From: Hybos culiciformis
Lineage: Eukaryota; Arthropoda; Insecta; Diptera; Hybotidae
Assembly (NCBI GenBank): GCA_964007475.1
Contig: OZ023273.1
Span: 115,925,812-115,989,811, forward strand
Direction: 5' to 3'
DNA: 64,000 nt
Positions 18,835 to 29,708 of the stretch are shown piece after piece. Within the stretch, counting starts at the first letter, position 1; every line of letters begins with the position of its first letter. A program made the position numbers and the translations under genes. The notes beneath the pieces are model-generated. The model had not been told where the DNA came from and ran no database searches. It saw nothing but the letters and a program-made list of their open reading frames with translations.

Positions 18835-18926
18835 ATTTCCTGAATTTATTTCAAAAAACTTTATATGGTAACAGCTTTTAGTAAAAATTAAAAAAAATTT
18901 AAATAACAAATATAATTTTCTTTTAG

Positions 18927-19033
18927 GTGCGTGTGGATCTTCAATGGATCATCTTTCTTTTGAAAAACAATTAAAAAAAAGCGTGCTTCGAGCACACAAT
19001 AGATTTTTTAAAAATAAATATAAATCTGACTGA
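18927..19033 (+). other. Possible terminal exon inside the same element
   Basis: TTTTCTTTTAG (AG at 18925-18926) looks like a 3' splice site. It is followed by an open frame containing ACGSSMDHLSFEKQLKKSVL and ending KYKSD-TGA at 19031-19033. Joining it to the frame at 18682-18834 is not simple: the nearest strong donor (GTAACA near 18868) lies past that frame's stop. Function unknown. Confidence 0.3.
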
Positions 19034-19091
19034 AAAAAAATAGTAATAATAAAAAATAATAAATTCATGATTTAACATAAAAAATTTGAGT

Positions 19092-19202
19092 GCTTATCCG
19101 TGAAAGGATTTTAAACTTAAAACTTATTATAAAATAATTGTGGACATTTGGCCACCCTTATTTATAATAAATTTTAAGTTTAAAATTCTTTCACGGATAA
19201 AC
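19092..19202. repeat. Hairpin with about 42-bp arms
   Basis: Arms 19092-19133 and 19161-19202 are inverted copies (TATCCGTGAAAG...TTATAAA) with a few mismatches and a 27-nt loop containing GTGGACATTTGGCCAC. It lies between the coding-like frames and the GAAGTAGT array of the surrounding element. Confidence 0.75.
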
Positions 19203-19239
19203 TACTTGTTTTATTTATTAACAGAAAGGTATGATATTA

Positions 19240-19395
19240 TGAAGTAGCGAAGAAGTAGTGAAGAAGTAGTGGTTATGAAGTATTGAAGAAGTAGTGAAGA
19301 AGTACAGAAGAAGTGGTGATTATGAAGTAATGAAGAAGTAGTTTAGAAGTAGTGAAGAAGTAGTGATTATGAAGTAGTGCAGAAGTAATGGAAAA
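19240..19395 (+). repeat. GAAGTAGT-type degenerate tandem array
   Basis: Repeated units of GAAGTAGTGAAGAAGTAGTG with interspersed GATTATGAAGTA, about ten GAAGTA-like units. Related GAAGTAGTTT units sit at the opposite end of the element (about 18060-18230). Confidence 0.8.
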
Positions 19396-19604
19396 GTTAT
19401 GAATTGTCGATAAAATGAAGCATGTTCTGTTTCATATTAAAAGAGATAGTTGTTTGTATGTGGTAGTAAATGGGAGGAGAAACTACTGAACTTTTTCCCG
19501 AGCCCATTCATAAATCAGTACAAAATTCACTATAAAAACAAATAAAGAATAAACGAGACTACGTGATTCAAAAGTACTTCTAAAGTACTTCCAAGCTAGC
19601 AGGG

Positions 19605-22564
19605 ACGTTTTTTCAATTAAAAAAAAAGTTCCTGTTATAATCATACAATACTTCTACTTTTCTGCTAATCCGAACAATTGAAGAATTTTTTAAAATAATA
19701 AAAAGGCAACAACAAAAAGTATTGTGAGAAAATTTCCCACGGTCATTTTAATATTTTCTATTTACTTCGTTTAATTTTTATGAGAGTAGAGGAGAAATGA
19801 AGAATGGAATTCGTATAAATTTTTAGAATTGGAATTGGAAGGAAGAATAGGGGGTGAAAATGAGAGGAAAGCGTGGGAAAAATGAGAATATTTTCCAAAT
19901 TTCTCAAATATAAACCAGAAATGAGTGAAATTATCTCAATTTAATTAAATTAAAAATAAATTCACTCATGTTTTTTATATTTTCTTCGAAAAAGTGAATA
20001 AATTTGAGTGATATTAAATAAAAAATTGTTTCAGTTCATTGGATAACAATTTCTCTATTTAGTTGCCTTTGAGTGTTTTTTTTAACGCTATTCTAAAAGT
20101 TTTTTCCCATGTTTAGCGATCTGCACTGTATTGTATGTTTATAACGTTGCATTGTTAGATACAAAATTTTTTTTTGAAATTTTGATAGTGATGGATCAAC
20201 AACTTATAATAATAATAACATTAATTATATTGGATTATTGGATACAGGTTTAACATTTTTTATTTTTGGTTCTGGACTTCTGGTCTTGATGAATTATGAT
20301 TATGAATTATAAACATTATTATAAGACAACTTGTGATAGTCTACTTTCAGTTTCAGTAGATAATAATAGAAGGATTTTGAGCAGTATCACAGTGTCAGTA
20401 ATTTTAGTTATTTAATTCAAGATACAGAACAAATAAATATGTAGTTAGTTACATTATAATTTTTGTACAAGCTTTGTAAAAGAATTCTTGGGGAGAAATG
20501 AATATTTATCTAACCTATAACTTACGTGTAATTTTAACACTTGAACATTTAACAATAATTTAAACATTTAAGAATTCCGCGGATTATGAAAAGGAAACAT
20601 TAAATAATAATATGAAGGTAAATGATGAAGCAAGCAAATTAAATTTGTATACCTGCATTGTGTAGTTAGTGAACTATTTATTATAAAAATATTAAGAATT
20701 TAAATAAATTAGATAAGCTTGAAAAAAAATTTGAAAAAATCTACCCCTTTTGCTCTTTCTAAGTACCTAGTCCTCAAAAAATAGACGGTGGATTATTAGT
20801 ATTAATTTATTGCATATTAAAGTCACATTAAGTTTGTGGATGTATAATATATGAGTAGGTATACAGTATGTTAGTATGTTTATTGTGGACTTGTTTAACT
20901 AAAATCAATAACTCAAAAATATTAAATCATTTCATTTATTAAACATAATATGTATATGAATTCTTTTCCCTATTTTTTTTCTTTGCATGTCATAGAAAAA
21001 TTATAGGTATACCCCTTTTCGGATTTTTGATCACTTTTATTTTCTTTAAGTTATTCCTATTTTCCAATTTATTATATATTAATAATAAAAATACAGGTCC
21101 TTGGGTTATTTTCTTTTTTTTTTTTCTCGAATGAAAAATAAAACATAACAAATAAGGTGGGTACAATAAAAACAAATATCCGTATTATAAATTTCATTTA
21201 TAAAATATTTACACAGAAATAAACTGTAATAGAAAAAAACCATTTAATTATGTCTGATGGCATTTATTTTTTGCACCAAAATATGCTATTTTATTAGAAA
21301 ATGTTTTCTAGGTCAGGTCACGTTATGAACTTTGTTCTTGATTTTATATCTGAGAAACATTATTCAAGGTCACAGATCTTAATATAAACAATAATTTTAT
21401 TTCAAAGTTGCGAGGAATAAATAGAGATTTATATTTTGATTAGAAGTCTTCAAAATTACTTTTTGAAAAATTGTATAATTAATCTGAGAGTACACTTAAA
21501 ATAAAGTAATTATTTTGTGTGCATTTAGAGATGTTGATACTTCTGGTTGTTTACTTTAAATATGTGACATAGCCCAAATTATTATGAAAAAAAAGATGTT
21601 AGTCTAAAATTCTACATGTACACACTCTAAATTTTTCTTAATCATCATAGAGTTTAATTATAAATCAATTACGAGACATAATACTTTTTTAATTAAAAAA
21701 ATTATACATACTGGAAATAGACCTATCTAGTATCAACTATTTATGAATATTCGTAATGAAATAACATAGCCAAGTATTATGTGTAATGTACATAAATATA
21801 AAATTTATTATATATTATTGATTTGTCACCATAATCAACAGTCCTAAAATAAATATTCCACTTATAACAATAATTTGGAAAAAAAAAAACAATATTTTTA
21901 TATAACATGTAATGTTATATTTATTAAATTGTTATTAAATATGATATAAAAGGGAGTTAAAGATTTTTTTTTCTATAAATTCTTTCTTTTTTTTTATACA
22001 TATGTCGTCGTATCAACATTCAATATACATACATATTTATTTATATTTATATGAAAGCGTAAATTGCATCAATATATATATGTATCTATATAGATAGTTT
22101 TTTATTTTTCGATATCAAAACAATAATATATAGTATCTTTGAACCAGACGCCGGTTCCCACGTTCAATACACATAAACGCTTAATTTGTACAAAATAAAA
22201 ATTATAAATTTTATAATAAAATTTATTAAGAAATAAAAAAATCACCACCCAAATCACTTGAAATGTTCTTATGTGGTTGTTTACTATGAAAAAAAAAATT
22301 GATACTGAATGAAAAGTAGAGGTATCTAAATGATAGTAACATTCTCGAAGAACTGACATTTTTATTGGTAATGTGTTGTTATATGTAAGAAACATGGACA
22401 ATTACTCTGTATTTTTGTGTTCTTAATTTTTTCCCTCGGTATAGAAGAGTATAATTTAAGGTTGAAAATAAAAATCGAGATGTGAATTACAGGTTCTTAC
22501 TTAAAAGAAAGAATTCCAAATTTTTTCCAGATATGCATATTTTATATGTAATAATAAGTACAAG
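19605..22564. other. Intergenic A+T-rich DNA, no gene seen
   Basis: Short random frames only (such as 20990-21175 and 22102-22401 on minus). Consensus CSL sites occur at 19734-19741 (TTCCCACG, three bases from TGTGAGAA at 19723-19730), 19872-19879 (CGTGGGAA) and 22155-22162 (TTCCCACG). Confidence 0.5.
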
Positions 22565-22834
22565 TATATATCGTCTGCTCAGAAATGAAACAACTTATGA
22601 CATTTATACGTCATTATTTGACAATAGCACCATTCGGTTCCTCGTACTCGATTTTATAAGTACAACTACTTTCCAATATTCTTAATGTTGATTAAAATGT
22701 GTTTTTTAGATGAAAATTGTACGCTACTTGATATTTTTTCATACGTTTTTTTAAATTTTCAAATCTTTAAATTTAAATTACTCGAAACTATACTTTTCAT
22801 TATACGTTGTTTCATTTCTAAGCAGGCGATATAT
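22565..22834. mobile_element. Small inverted-repeat (MITE-like) element
   Basis: About 34-bp arms at 22565-22598 and 22801-22834 are inverted copies sharing AGAAATGAAACAAC, with scattered mismatches. Because of this, both arms translate to YRLLRNETTY in opposite directions. Non-autonomous; no coding capacity. Confidence 0.6.
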
Positions 22835-24259
22835 TGTATGAAAATTAACAGATTGGTACAGATTCACCCAATCAAAAATATTAACAAGTAACTTTTTTTT
22901 ATGTGTGGATACAAAAAAAATTTCAAGTGATGAGAAATATGGGCTAAAAATGATGGACAAATTATATGGTTATTTATATTTTTATTTTATGAATTTTTAT
23001 ATCTTTTTTTTTTATAATTAATTTAGTTAGTATAAAATATCATTTTAAAGATGTTGCATCGAGAATTATTTTAAAAGATATGTTATGAAAAGTTCAACAC
23101 TCACCTTAGTAGGAATAAGAATATTGCAGTAAAAAAACTTATATGAATTTCAAGTTTTTGAAGGGTTTCCATTTTACCTCTAAACTTCTCTAAACTTTTA
23201 TTGAGCTTAAGAATTATTCAGTTTCAGTAAGAACTGTTGATTATGTATCTCATTATGCTAGGAAGATACGCGATTAAAAAATTTAAAATTTTTGCTGTCA
23301 ACTCCTAATTCGAACAATAAGTAAGTTTGTGTTCAAAAACGCATTTTATCTTCAATACTTTATGTGTAAGATAAGATTTGTTACCTAATCCGTTCATGGT
23401 ATGCATACTTAATGCTTGTTAATGGTTAGTTTTTTCCTGTACCTATAGAAACTGCATTAGAATTTATACTTTTTTTTTGATGTTTTTGTTTAGCTGGACG
23501 AATACGATGTTGCAGTTGTACTACACTTAATACATAAGATTAATATTAAAAAACATTAAGGACTAATGTTGAATGGTAAAAATTCGGTGCTTGAAATTTT
23601 GTTGATTTTTTATTCACAAATAAAAAATGTACATAATCTATTTAAAAGGACAAAATATTTAATTTAATCATTATTATATTTTTAAAGGTTTTATCGTGAA
23701 TTGGGGTTTCTGTAGATTTTTTAGTACATTATCCTTTAAATTATTAAATTATTAATTGCAGCAAAGAATTGATAAAATTAATTTACTAAAAAGTAAAGAA
23801 TTGATTTATAATATATATTTATAGTTTTATGTATACATACTTATATATGTGTGATGACACTTGTATCATTATACTTATTCTATAGAACTGCTTACTCAAT
23901 TTCAATTACATGGAAAATTTTTGGAACATTATGCTGAACATTATGCTATTATGTATTCTAATTCCAATAAAATTGTTTGAAAAAGTCAAATTTTTGCAAC
24001 TTGTAAGCTAGAAAATAAATATTATTCGCGCAATTTTCTTTTATTTTCATCACACAACGTAACTACCTTTAAATAAATAACGACATTATGTGAAAAGAAA
24101 AATCAAAAAGTTTTCATTAAAATAAAAATACATAAATCTTATAAATTAGTTGCACAAGCAGTGAGCTCTGTGTGTCTGTAGTTGAAACAATATTTTTTAA
24201 ATAAATTTATCTCTAACGAGAAAAAGATGAAACTTGTTGTAACAATCGTTAAAATGTTA
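22835..24259. other. Intergenic A+T-rich DNA, no feature seen
   Basis: I see no coding island, repeat or RNA structure that stands out. Confidence 0.5.
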
Positions 24260-24303
24260 AGGCCGGTATTCAACTGGAGATAAAATCAACTTTTTCATAT
24301 AAA
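24260..24303 (+). mobile_element. Solo terminus of the TAA-flanked element family
   Basis: Starting AGGCCGGTATTCAACTGGAG, this 44-bp stretch is identical to the reverse complement of the right end of the element at 50562-51007. No partner end was found nearby, so only a truncated or solo end remains here. Confidence 0.75.
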
Positions 24304-25342
24304 TTTAAAGTAGTTTTTATAAAATGAAATAAAATATGTAATTTTGTTTTTTTCTTTTCTCACTCAATATTTAGTCATTTCCTATAGTATCCATGTAGTC
24401 ATAGTGTAATGAGATATTGAAAATTTGAATAGTAGTATATGATAGTTTGCTTATTATAATTTTATATTAGTTAACTTATTAGATAGATCCTTAGATTATG
24501 ATAAAGAAAAGTGACAAAACCCTGCGGTTTTTAAATTAAATTAAATAGTATTTGAACTTTTCTTAATAAGAACTGTTCTTTTCTATTTTCTGGAACTTAT
24601 TTAATCTTGATTTGCTTGTTATTTGCAAGCGAAATTCCAAAGAAATTAATTACTGTAAAGAATATACCAATATGAGATATAAAACAATGACTACTCACCT
24701 AAGGCCAAAGCCCAAGGAAGGATACATATGAATAATAAGTTACAAAAAATTTCTTCATATTTATTATTTAATTGCTCCTGTTTTTTACATGAAATACTGC
24801 CGAACAAAGTTCAAAACTATTTTCAAAATTAGAACAAGTTTTTCAAAATTAAAAATTACATAATGTTCCTTCCTATATATACATTTTTGTGTATATTTTA
24901 TTATAGCCAAAAAAAGCTTTTACAACTTTAGCAATCAGAACCTTGCTTCAGAATATCCTAAATTTGTAGAAACAAAGTAAATTATAAGTAGGTAAGTTTT
25001 AAAACAATAATGTATCAAATATTATGTATTATGTAGTTAGTACCTATGTAAGTAATTAGAATCATATTGAATTTGTTTTAAGTAGGTACCTAATAAAAGG
25101 TTTAGAAATGAGTGTGCACCCACAGTTCTTATAAAATAATAAGTAATAATTTTTGTTTTAATTAATGTATTATTATCTCGGAAAAATTTATAATTGAAAA
25201 TGCGTAAGATTAACGATAAAAATTTATAAACTGATGATCCTTTTTGCTTTTTGCACTGTAAGAAAAATTTGTAAATGTATCTTTTGATTTTTATTGAAGA
25301 ATATTTGTATTTTTTTTTTTAACATATTGAGTAAAAATTACA
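24304..25342. other. Intergenic A+T-rich DNA, no feature seen
   Basis: No coding island or clear repeat seen. Confidence 0.5.
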
Positions 25343-25475
25343 TTAATCGTACATTTGAGAAAACACCAACACCGCTGGAAACTCACGGATTAAAAAGACA
25401 CGAACCGAGTGGATAATATCGTCATTGGGTTCTCCTTTCTTAAAGTGTAGTATATTCAGCATCTTAAGCAATGGA
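25343..25475 (-). other. GC-richer island with a 39-codon frame
   Basis: A minus frame from ATG at 25462 to TAA at 25343 reads MLNILHFKKGEPNDDIIHSV and onward to RVFLIREFPAVLVFSQMYD. The plus strand is also open for about 35 codons here. Base composition departs from the neighbourhood. No family is assigned. Repeat-derived DNA or an isolated exon are both possible. Confidence 0.25.
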
Positions 25476-25620
25476 GATTAATTTCCAAAGAGTTAAAACA
25501 ATATATTTATTATAAATTTTATTTTCGAATGTATACATTATAGCTATGTATGTTCTATGAACTTACATTGTATTTCTTTTAAAAATAAATATAATTGAAT
25601 ATACATATATTTTTTTTTAG

Positions 25621-25685
25621 CTGAAGAAGAAGGTGCGATGAAGCGCCAGAAAGAAAATTTTGCGTGGTTAAAATTTTATTTTTAA
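25621..25685 (+). other. Possible terminal coding exon, unknown gene
   Basis: A strong acceptor-like signal (T-run then AG at 25619-25620) is followed by CT and 20 open codons, EEEGAMKRQKENFAWLKFYF, then TAA at 25683-25685. The first half is GC-richer than the surroundings. No upstream exon with a matching frame could be assigned, so this may be chance. Confidence 0.22.
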
Positions 25686-26256
25686 AAATATTTGTTCCTT
25701 TTTTGTTGTTTTTTTCAATGAAGAAAAAAACAACTTGAAACATTGAATTGATTGAAAAAAAAGCAGATCATTATTGGTTGTGGTTTATTGAAAATAAATT
25801 TTCTTTTTTATTCAATTTTGTAAGTCATAACTGTTAACCGTGACGTTTTATAAATCGATGGATGTCTTTATAATATAAACGTAAATCTTGTACGCGCATA
25901 GTTTCTCTTGAATATTATATAGATGTAATATTTCTTGTAGATAAAACTATTACTTAAAAATTTAAAAGTGCTAGCTGAAATGAAATAATGTTAATTTATA
26001 AATTTTTCTATAATTTTTAAGTTTTAGGAACAATTTGTTATTCCTTCATATAAATACTAATGAGAAAACAAAAATATTATATTAAATATTTTAATACTTT
26101 TACTGATAGTCTGTAAGATTATTTTCTCCTTCAGGTTAGTAATAAAATTAAACAAGAAAATTATTAAAGTAAGTCCGCTAGCGTAAAAATTAACCTTCGC
26201 GAACATGATTATAACATTTTAACTAATAGAGCTTTTATATAAAATATTAAATATTT
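25686..26256. other. Intergenic A+T-rich DNA, no feature seen
   Basis: Nothing recognisable. Confidence 0.5.
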
Positions 26257-26334
26257 AAAAAAAAAAAAAAAAGCAAGCGCTAATTGGGATCTACTCCAGG
26301 AGACTAGTTCTGCCACCGAGCATCCAACCATGCC
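26257..26334 (-). repeat. Possible SINE-like fragment
   Basis: Read on minus, a GC-richer unit begins GGCATGGTTGGATGCTCGGT, contains GGAGTAGATCCC, and ends in a run of about 15 T. The two motifs loosely recall pol III A and B boxes about 35 bp apart. The match is weak and no tRNA fold is apparent. Confidence 0.2.
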
Positions 26335-26700
26335 TTTAAATTAATGGCCTTAACAGCTAAATAACCTAAAACGAAAGATTATATAAGTAATTTTAGATTG
26401 ACCTAATTCAGTGTTTCTGTATAATACCATTTATAATATTATTAACATAAGACATAACCAACCAATTCAATTGATGAAATAAAAAAAAAAAGATCATTGT
26501 AATATTTGGTTATTAATGCGGCTTTGTTGTTACAATGAAAATTATTTATTTACAACTTTTTTTATGGCTTACATCTTGAACTAAATTCAAAAAAATGTAA
26601 TTTTTAATAAAGTTGTATTTAGCTTAATGTCTGTTCCAGACTTTTTTTTTTATGTACGATATTGAATTACAGTCTTAGATTCTTATATGTACATATATAT
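26335..26700. other. Intergenic A+T-rich DNA, no feature seen
   Basis: Nothing recognisable before the transposon end at 26701. Confidence 0.5.
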
Positions 26701-26984
26701 CGTCGCCCGAATGCTATTTAGGTCCATACTCCATTTTTGCCTTTTTGGAGTTATATATGTATACGTAGATTTCTCATTCCCTTCTTCCAGAATCTGCGAT
26801 CCTTTTATTCCTATCTCTACTAGTTCTGGAGATATTTAGTATCAACTTTGGTCCATCTCCACTTTATTTGCAAATTTTTCATCATTTTTGATCCATATCC
26901 AAAAGTTTGGCGTATGGATCAAAAATTCAATACATTTATAACAAAAAAAATGTTTACTGCTTTAATGGTCCAAGTAAGAAGAAA

Positions 26985-27741
26985 CTAAGCGTTATCTGAC
27001 ACGACAAAACTCACATACTGCGCCATTTGGACGGAATTTCATAGTGGCAGGTCAGGAAATGACATTACTAGCGCGTTAATCCGTATTCTGTTCAAACTGT
27101 GATTATCCTGAATTAAATCGATTGACCTTATGGAGTGATTCGTGCGTCCCTCAGAATTGAAACCGAATCAATTCCACTGCAATCAAGAATTATCTTGCAT
27201 CACATCCAACTATAATAGAACTTATCTAAAATTTTCGGAGGCTGGATATTCTAACATACAGAGTCGACACATGCAATCGACAGGTTTTTGAAAAATATAG
27301 AAATACACAGTCCCCTTCATTTTATTCAACTTTTATTGAAAGTATTCAGTGAGAAAGTAAAATTAAATATAATACAAATGAAAACCGAAGATTTCAAGGC
27401 CTATTCGGTCTCAGCTGGTAAATTGGACAACAGTAAAGTTCCATTCTCAAAAATAATATCCATTCTGTACGAAAACAACAGTCACAGTTTCAAATAAAAT
27501 ACAAAACTTCATTTTCAAATATTGAATACAAAACGACAAATTTGTTAAAGTGTGCCCGAAGAAATACTCTCGGAACCACAAAAAATTTATTCGACAGTTC
27601 GGTTCCGATTTTGCAGAAACGATATGTTCCAGAAGAAAAAGTGAGGGATATAAAAGATTTGTTGCCATTTCTCCCGAAAGAACATCAAATATATATGACA
27701 AATTTGATGAAATTGAAATGAAATTTTTTATTCCATATTAT
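26985..27741 (+). pseudogene. Decayed transposase remnant
   Basis: Read on plus in pieces across several stops and frameshifts. At 27122-27160 one frame gives LTLWSDSCVPQN then a stop, followed by fragments such as KNYLASHPTIIEL and FSEAGYSNIQS. The last frame ends LLPFLPKEHQIYMTNLMKLK-TGA near 27720. From memory, a W-S-D-S-C-x-P-Q-N core followed by an EPGHS-like block is typical of a family of insect DDE-type transposase-like proteins; I do not assign a superfamily name. Stops at several points show it is not functional. The ATG-initiated frames at 27288-27497 and 27550-27747 are fragments of or overlaps with this remnant. Confidence 0.6.
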
Positions 27742-27746
27742 ATTTA

Positions 27747-27782
27747 AATAATATATTAATATATTAATATATTAATAAATAA
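27747..27782. repeat. AATATATT-type tandem repeat
   Basis: Four short units of AATATATT/ATTAATAT directly after the transposase remnant. Confidence 0.7.
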
Positions 27783-28174
27783 AAGCAATAAAATAATGTT
27801 TTTTTTTTACAATATTAGATACAAACTTAATGGACATGCAATACAATTTTTGTAATGTAACATAATGCTTATTTGATCTCTATCCAAAATATTTTGATCC
27901 ATGTGATACAAAGTTCCAAAATGGATTGAAAAAAAACGGATATGGATCAAAAAAACAAATTTCAATTTTTACAAAATCGAATCTAACTCTTTAATTTTTA
28001 GCTGAAATTGATTGAAAATTTGTGAAGGAAGAATATATTAAATATATTAAAAAAATTTCAAACAACCAAAAAATTCTATCGCTCCAATTTTGAATATTTT
28101 GATCTCGAACTTCAAATGCAGTTTTCTCGCTTAGTAAAAAATGGAGTGTGGATCAAAATAGCATTCGGGCGACG

Positions 28175-28565
28175 ATATATCTTTTCCTGATATTTGATAT
28201 TTAAATTTTACAACTACCTGTACCTACTTAAATTAAATTAAAAATCTTTTTTTTACAGTAGGTAAAGTATGAACATACATATATATATTTTATTTATTAA
28301 ATTTTGTTCATTTTAAAAATGTTATGGATGGTTATTGAAATATTGCCCATAATTATCTCTTTCCGAATAAGGATCCAAAAAAAATTGTCGAAAATTAATT
28401 TAAATTTCGATATTCAAATAAAAAATTGCAATTTTCGGTATAGTTTTGGGCTAATTCTAGATTCTAGTATCAATTTCGAGCTTACATTTTCTAACTATAT
28501 TTTTCTTTAAAATATTCTTTATTGTATTTTAAATCAATTTTAAAGTGAATACGCATTTTGATTTA
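28175..28565. other. A+T-rich spacer between two inverted-repeat elements
   Basis: About 390 bp with no feature beyond a random 68-codon frame. Confidence 0.5.
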
Positions 28566-29137
28566 ATGCTAGAGATAGAGTCGACGTAATTCACGCGCGT
28601 ATGCGCGCGTAAAAAAAATAAAAAAAAACTGTTTTTTTTACCTGTTATGCTCAACGCCGTTCACATGCGAAAAACAAAAGATAAAAAGAGAAAAATTAAA
28701 TTAGAAAAATAAAATGGATTCTGTTTGTAATATTTTTATAATGCTTTTTAATTTATTTATAACTTAATAAAACATAAAAAATTTTAATAAATTTGCAATA
28801 AATAATTATTTAATTTTTATTTTTGAATATAATTATATTTATGAACTTTTTTATTTTATTAAATAATTATTTGTTTGTAAAATTTTTTTTTTCTAAATAC
28901 AACAAAATAAACAACACAATTTTTTTTCTAATTACAACAAAATAAACAACACAATTATAAACAAATGATTTCCACAATGTACGGCGTAAAATACTGGGAA
29001 AGTTAAAATATTTCAACTTTTACGCGCGTAAGCTACGTTTTACGTCGTTGCGTATAGCCGGTCTCATACATTTTCATACAATTTGATTTTTTACGTGCGT
29101 ACACGCGCGTGAATTACGTCGACTCTATCTCTAGCAT
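28566..29137. mobile_element. CpG-rich inverted-repeat element (572 bp)
   Basis: Ends ATGCTAGAGATAGAGTCGAC at 28566 and its reverse complement ending at 29137; about 36 bp are identical and the match continues imperfectly to about 50 bp. Termini are full of CGCG/ACGT (CACGCGCGTATGCGCGCG), striking in this A+T-rich region. An internal block at about 28980-29070 is also CpG-rich. A 36-bp motif is duplicated inside (28884-28920 and 28921-28955). No coding capacity and no clear target duplication. Confidence 0.85.
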
Positions 29138-29490
29138 AAAGTGCGCGCAAAGTTAAAGGCCCTTGAATTTTTAATTTAATTCAGCGTAGGATTTATCTCT
29201 CTTTAGGCATATTTTTTTTTAGAGAAATTGTTCAGAAATTATAAAAGAAATAAAAAGAAAATTTTTTATATAAATATTATTGTAATTAAAAGAACATCAC
29301 GATTATTTGTTAAAAATAATTTTATCAATTAAATTTATAAATATTTATTTTGAAGAAAAAAAAAGAAAAGATTTTTAAAAACAATTTTATTAAATATTGT
29401 GCGGAGGATTTTATTGATTTTTTCTTCCATTAAATATAATTTAAAAATTTTTATATAATTTAAGAATTAACATAAGTATATGTATGTAAA
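29138..29490. other. A+T-rich spacer, no feature seen
   Basis: Nothing recognisable between two repeat elements. Confidence 0.5.
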
Positions 29491-29708
29491 ACCATAGATT
29501 AAGAATACAGAAAGATGGGAACTTCATACAACATTATTTTTGGTATTTCTATGTGAATGTGTTAGTAAAACAAAATAAAATACGTGATAATTATCAATAT
29601 ATGAAAAGATTTTATTTAGTTTTACTAACACATTCACATAAAAATACCAAAAAAGGCTGCAAAAATGTTGTAGAAGCTTCCAATCTTTCTGTATTCTTAA
29701 TCTATGGT
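29491..29708. mobile_element. Palindromic MITE-like element (218 bp)
   Basis: Arms 29491-29571 and 29619-29708 are inverted copies: outer ACCATAGATTAAGAATACAG is matched exactly, inner GTGAATGTGTTAGTAAAAC is also matched, and the middle has small indels. The loop is about 47 nt. Flanks TAAA/AAAA do not resolve a target duplication. Confidence 0.8.

Larger units (their letters stand above)
17937..19604. mobile_element. Candidate 1.67-kb inverted-repeat DNA element
   Basis: Ends are CCCTGCTAGCTT at 17937-17948 and its reverse complement at 19593-19604. A second inverted match, CCACATACAAA, lies just inside each end (about 17974 on plus; minus copy near 19452). Subterminal DNA is rich in GAAGTAGT-like repeats (about 18060-18235 and 19240-19390), the kind of array transposases bind. 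The interior has two short GC-richer frames (18682-18834 and 18927-19033) and a 42-bp-arm hairpin (19092-19202). No target duplication is evident and no transposase domain is recognised. Confidence 0.6.
26701..28174. mobile_element. 1.47-kb DNA transposon with broken transposase
   Basis: Terminal inverted repeats of about 37 bp: left begins CGTCGCCCGAATGCTATTT at 26701; the right end 28138-28174 is its reverse complement with few changes. Both sides are flanked by ATATAT (26695-26700 and 28175-28180), consistent with a TA-type duplication but not decisive in A/T-rich DNA. GGATCAAAA/GATCCATA motifs recur in the subterminal DNA, likely transposase-binding repeats. The interior holds decayed coding sequence (separate entry). 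Confidence 0.85.

Noticed and set aside
19723..19741. TGTGAGAA facing TTCCCACG, like a paired CSL (SPS) site
   Set aside because: The spacing is 3 bp; the established SPS architecture needs about 15-17 bp.
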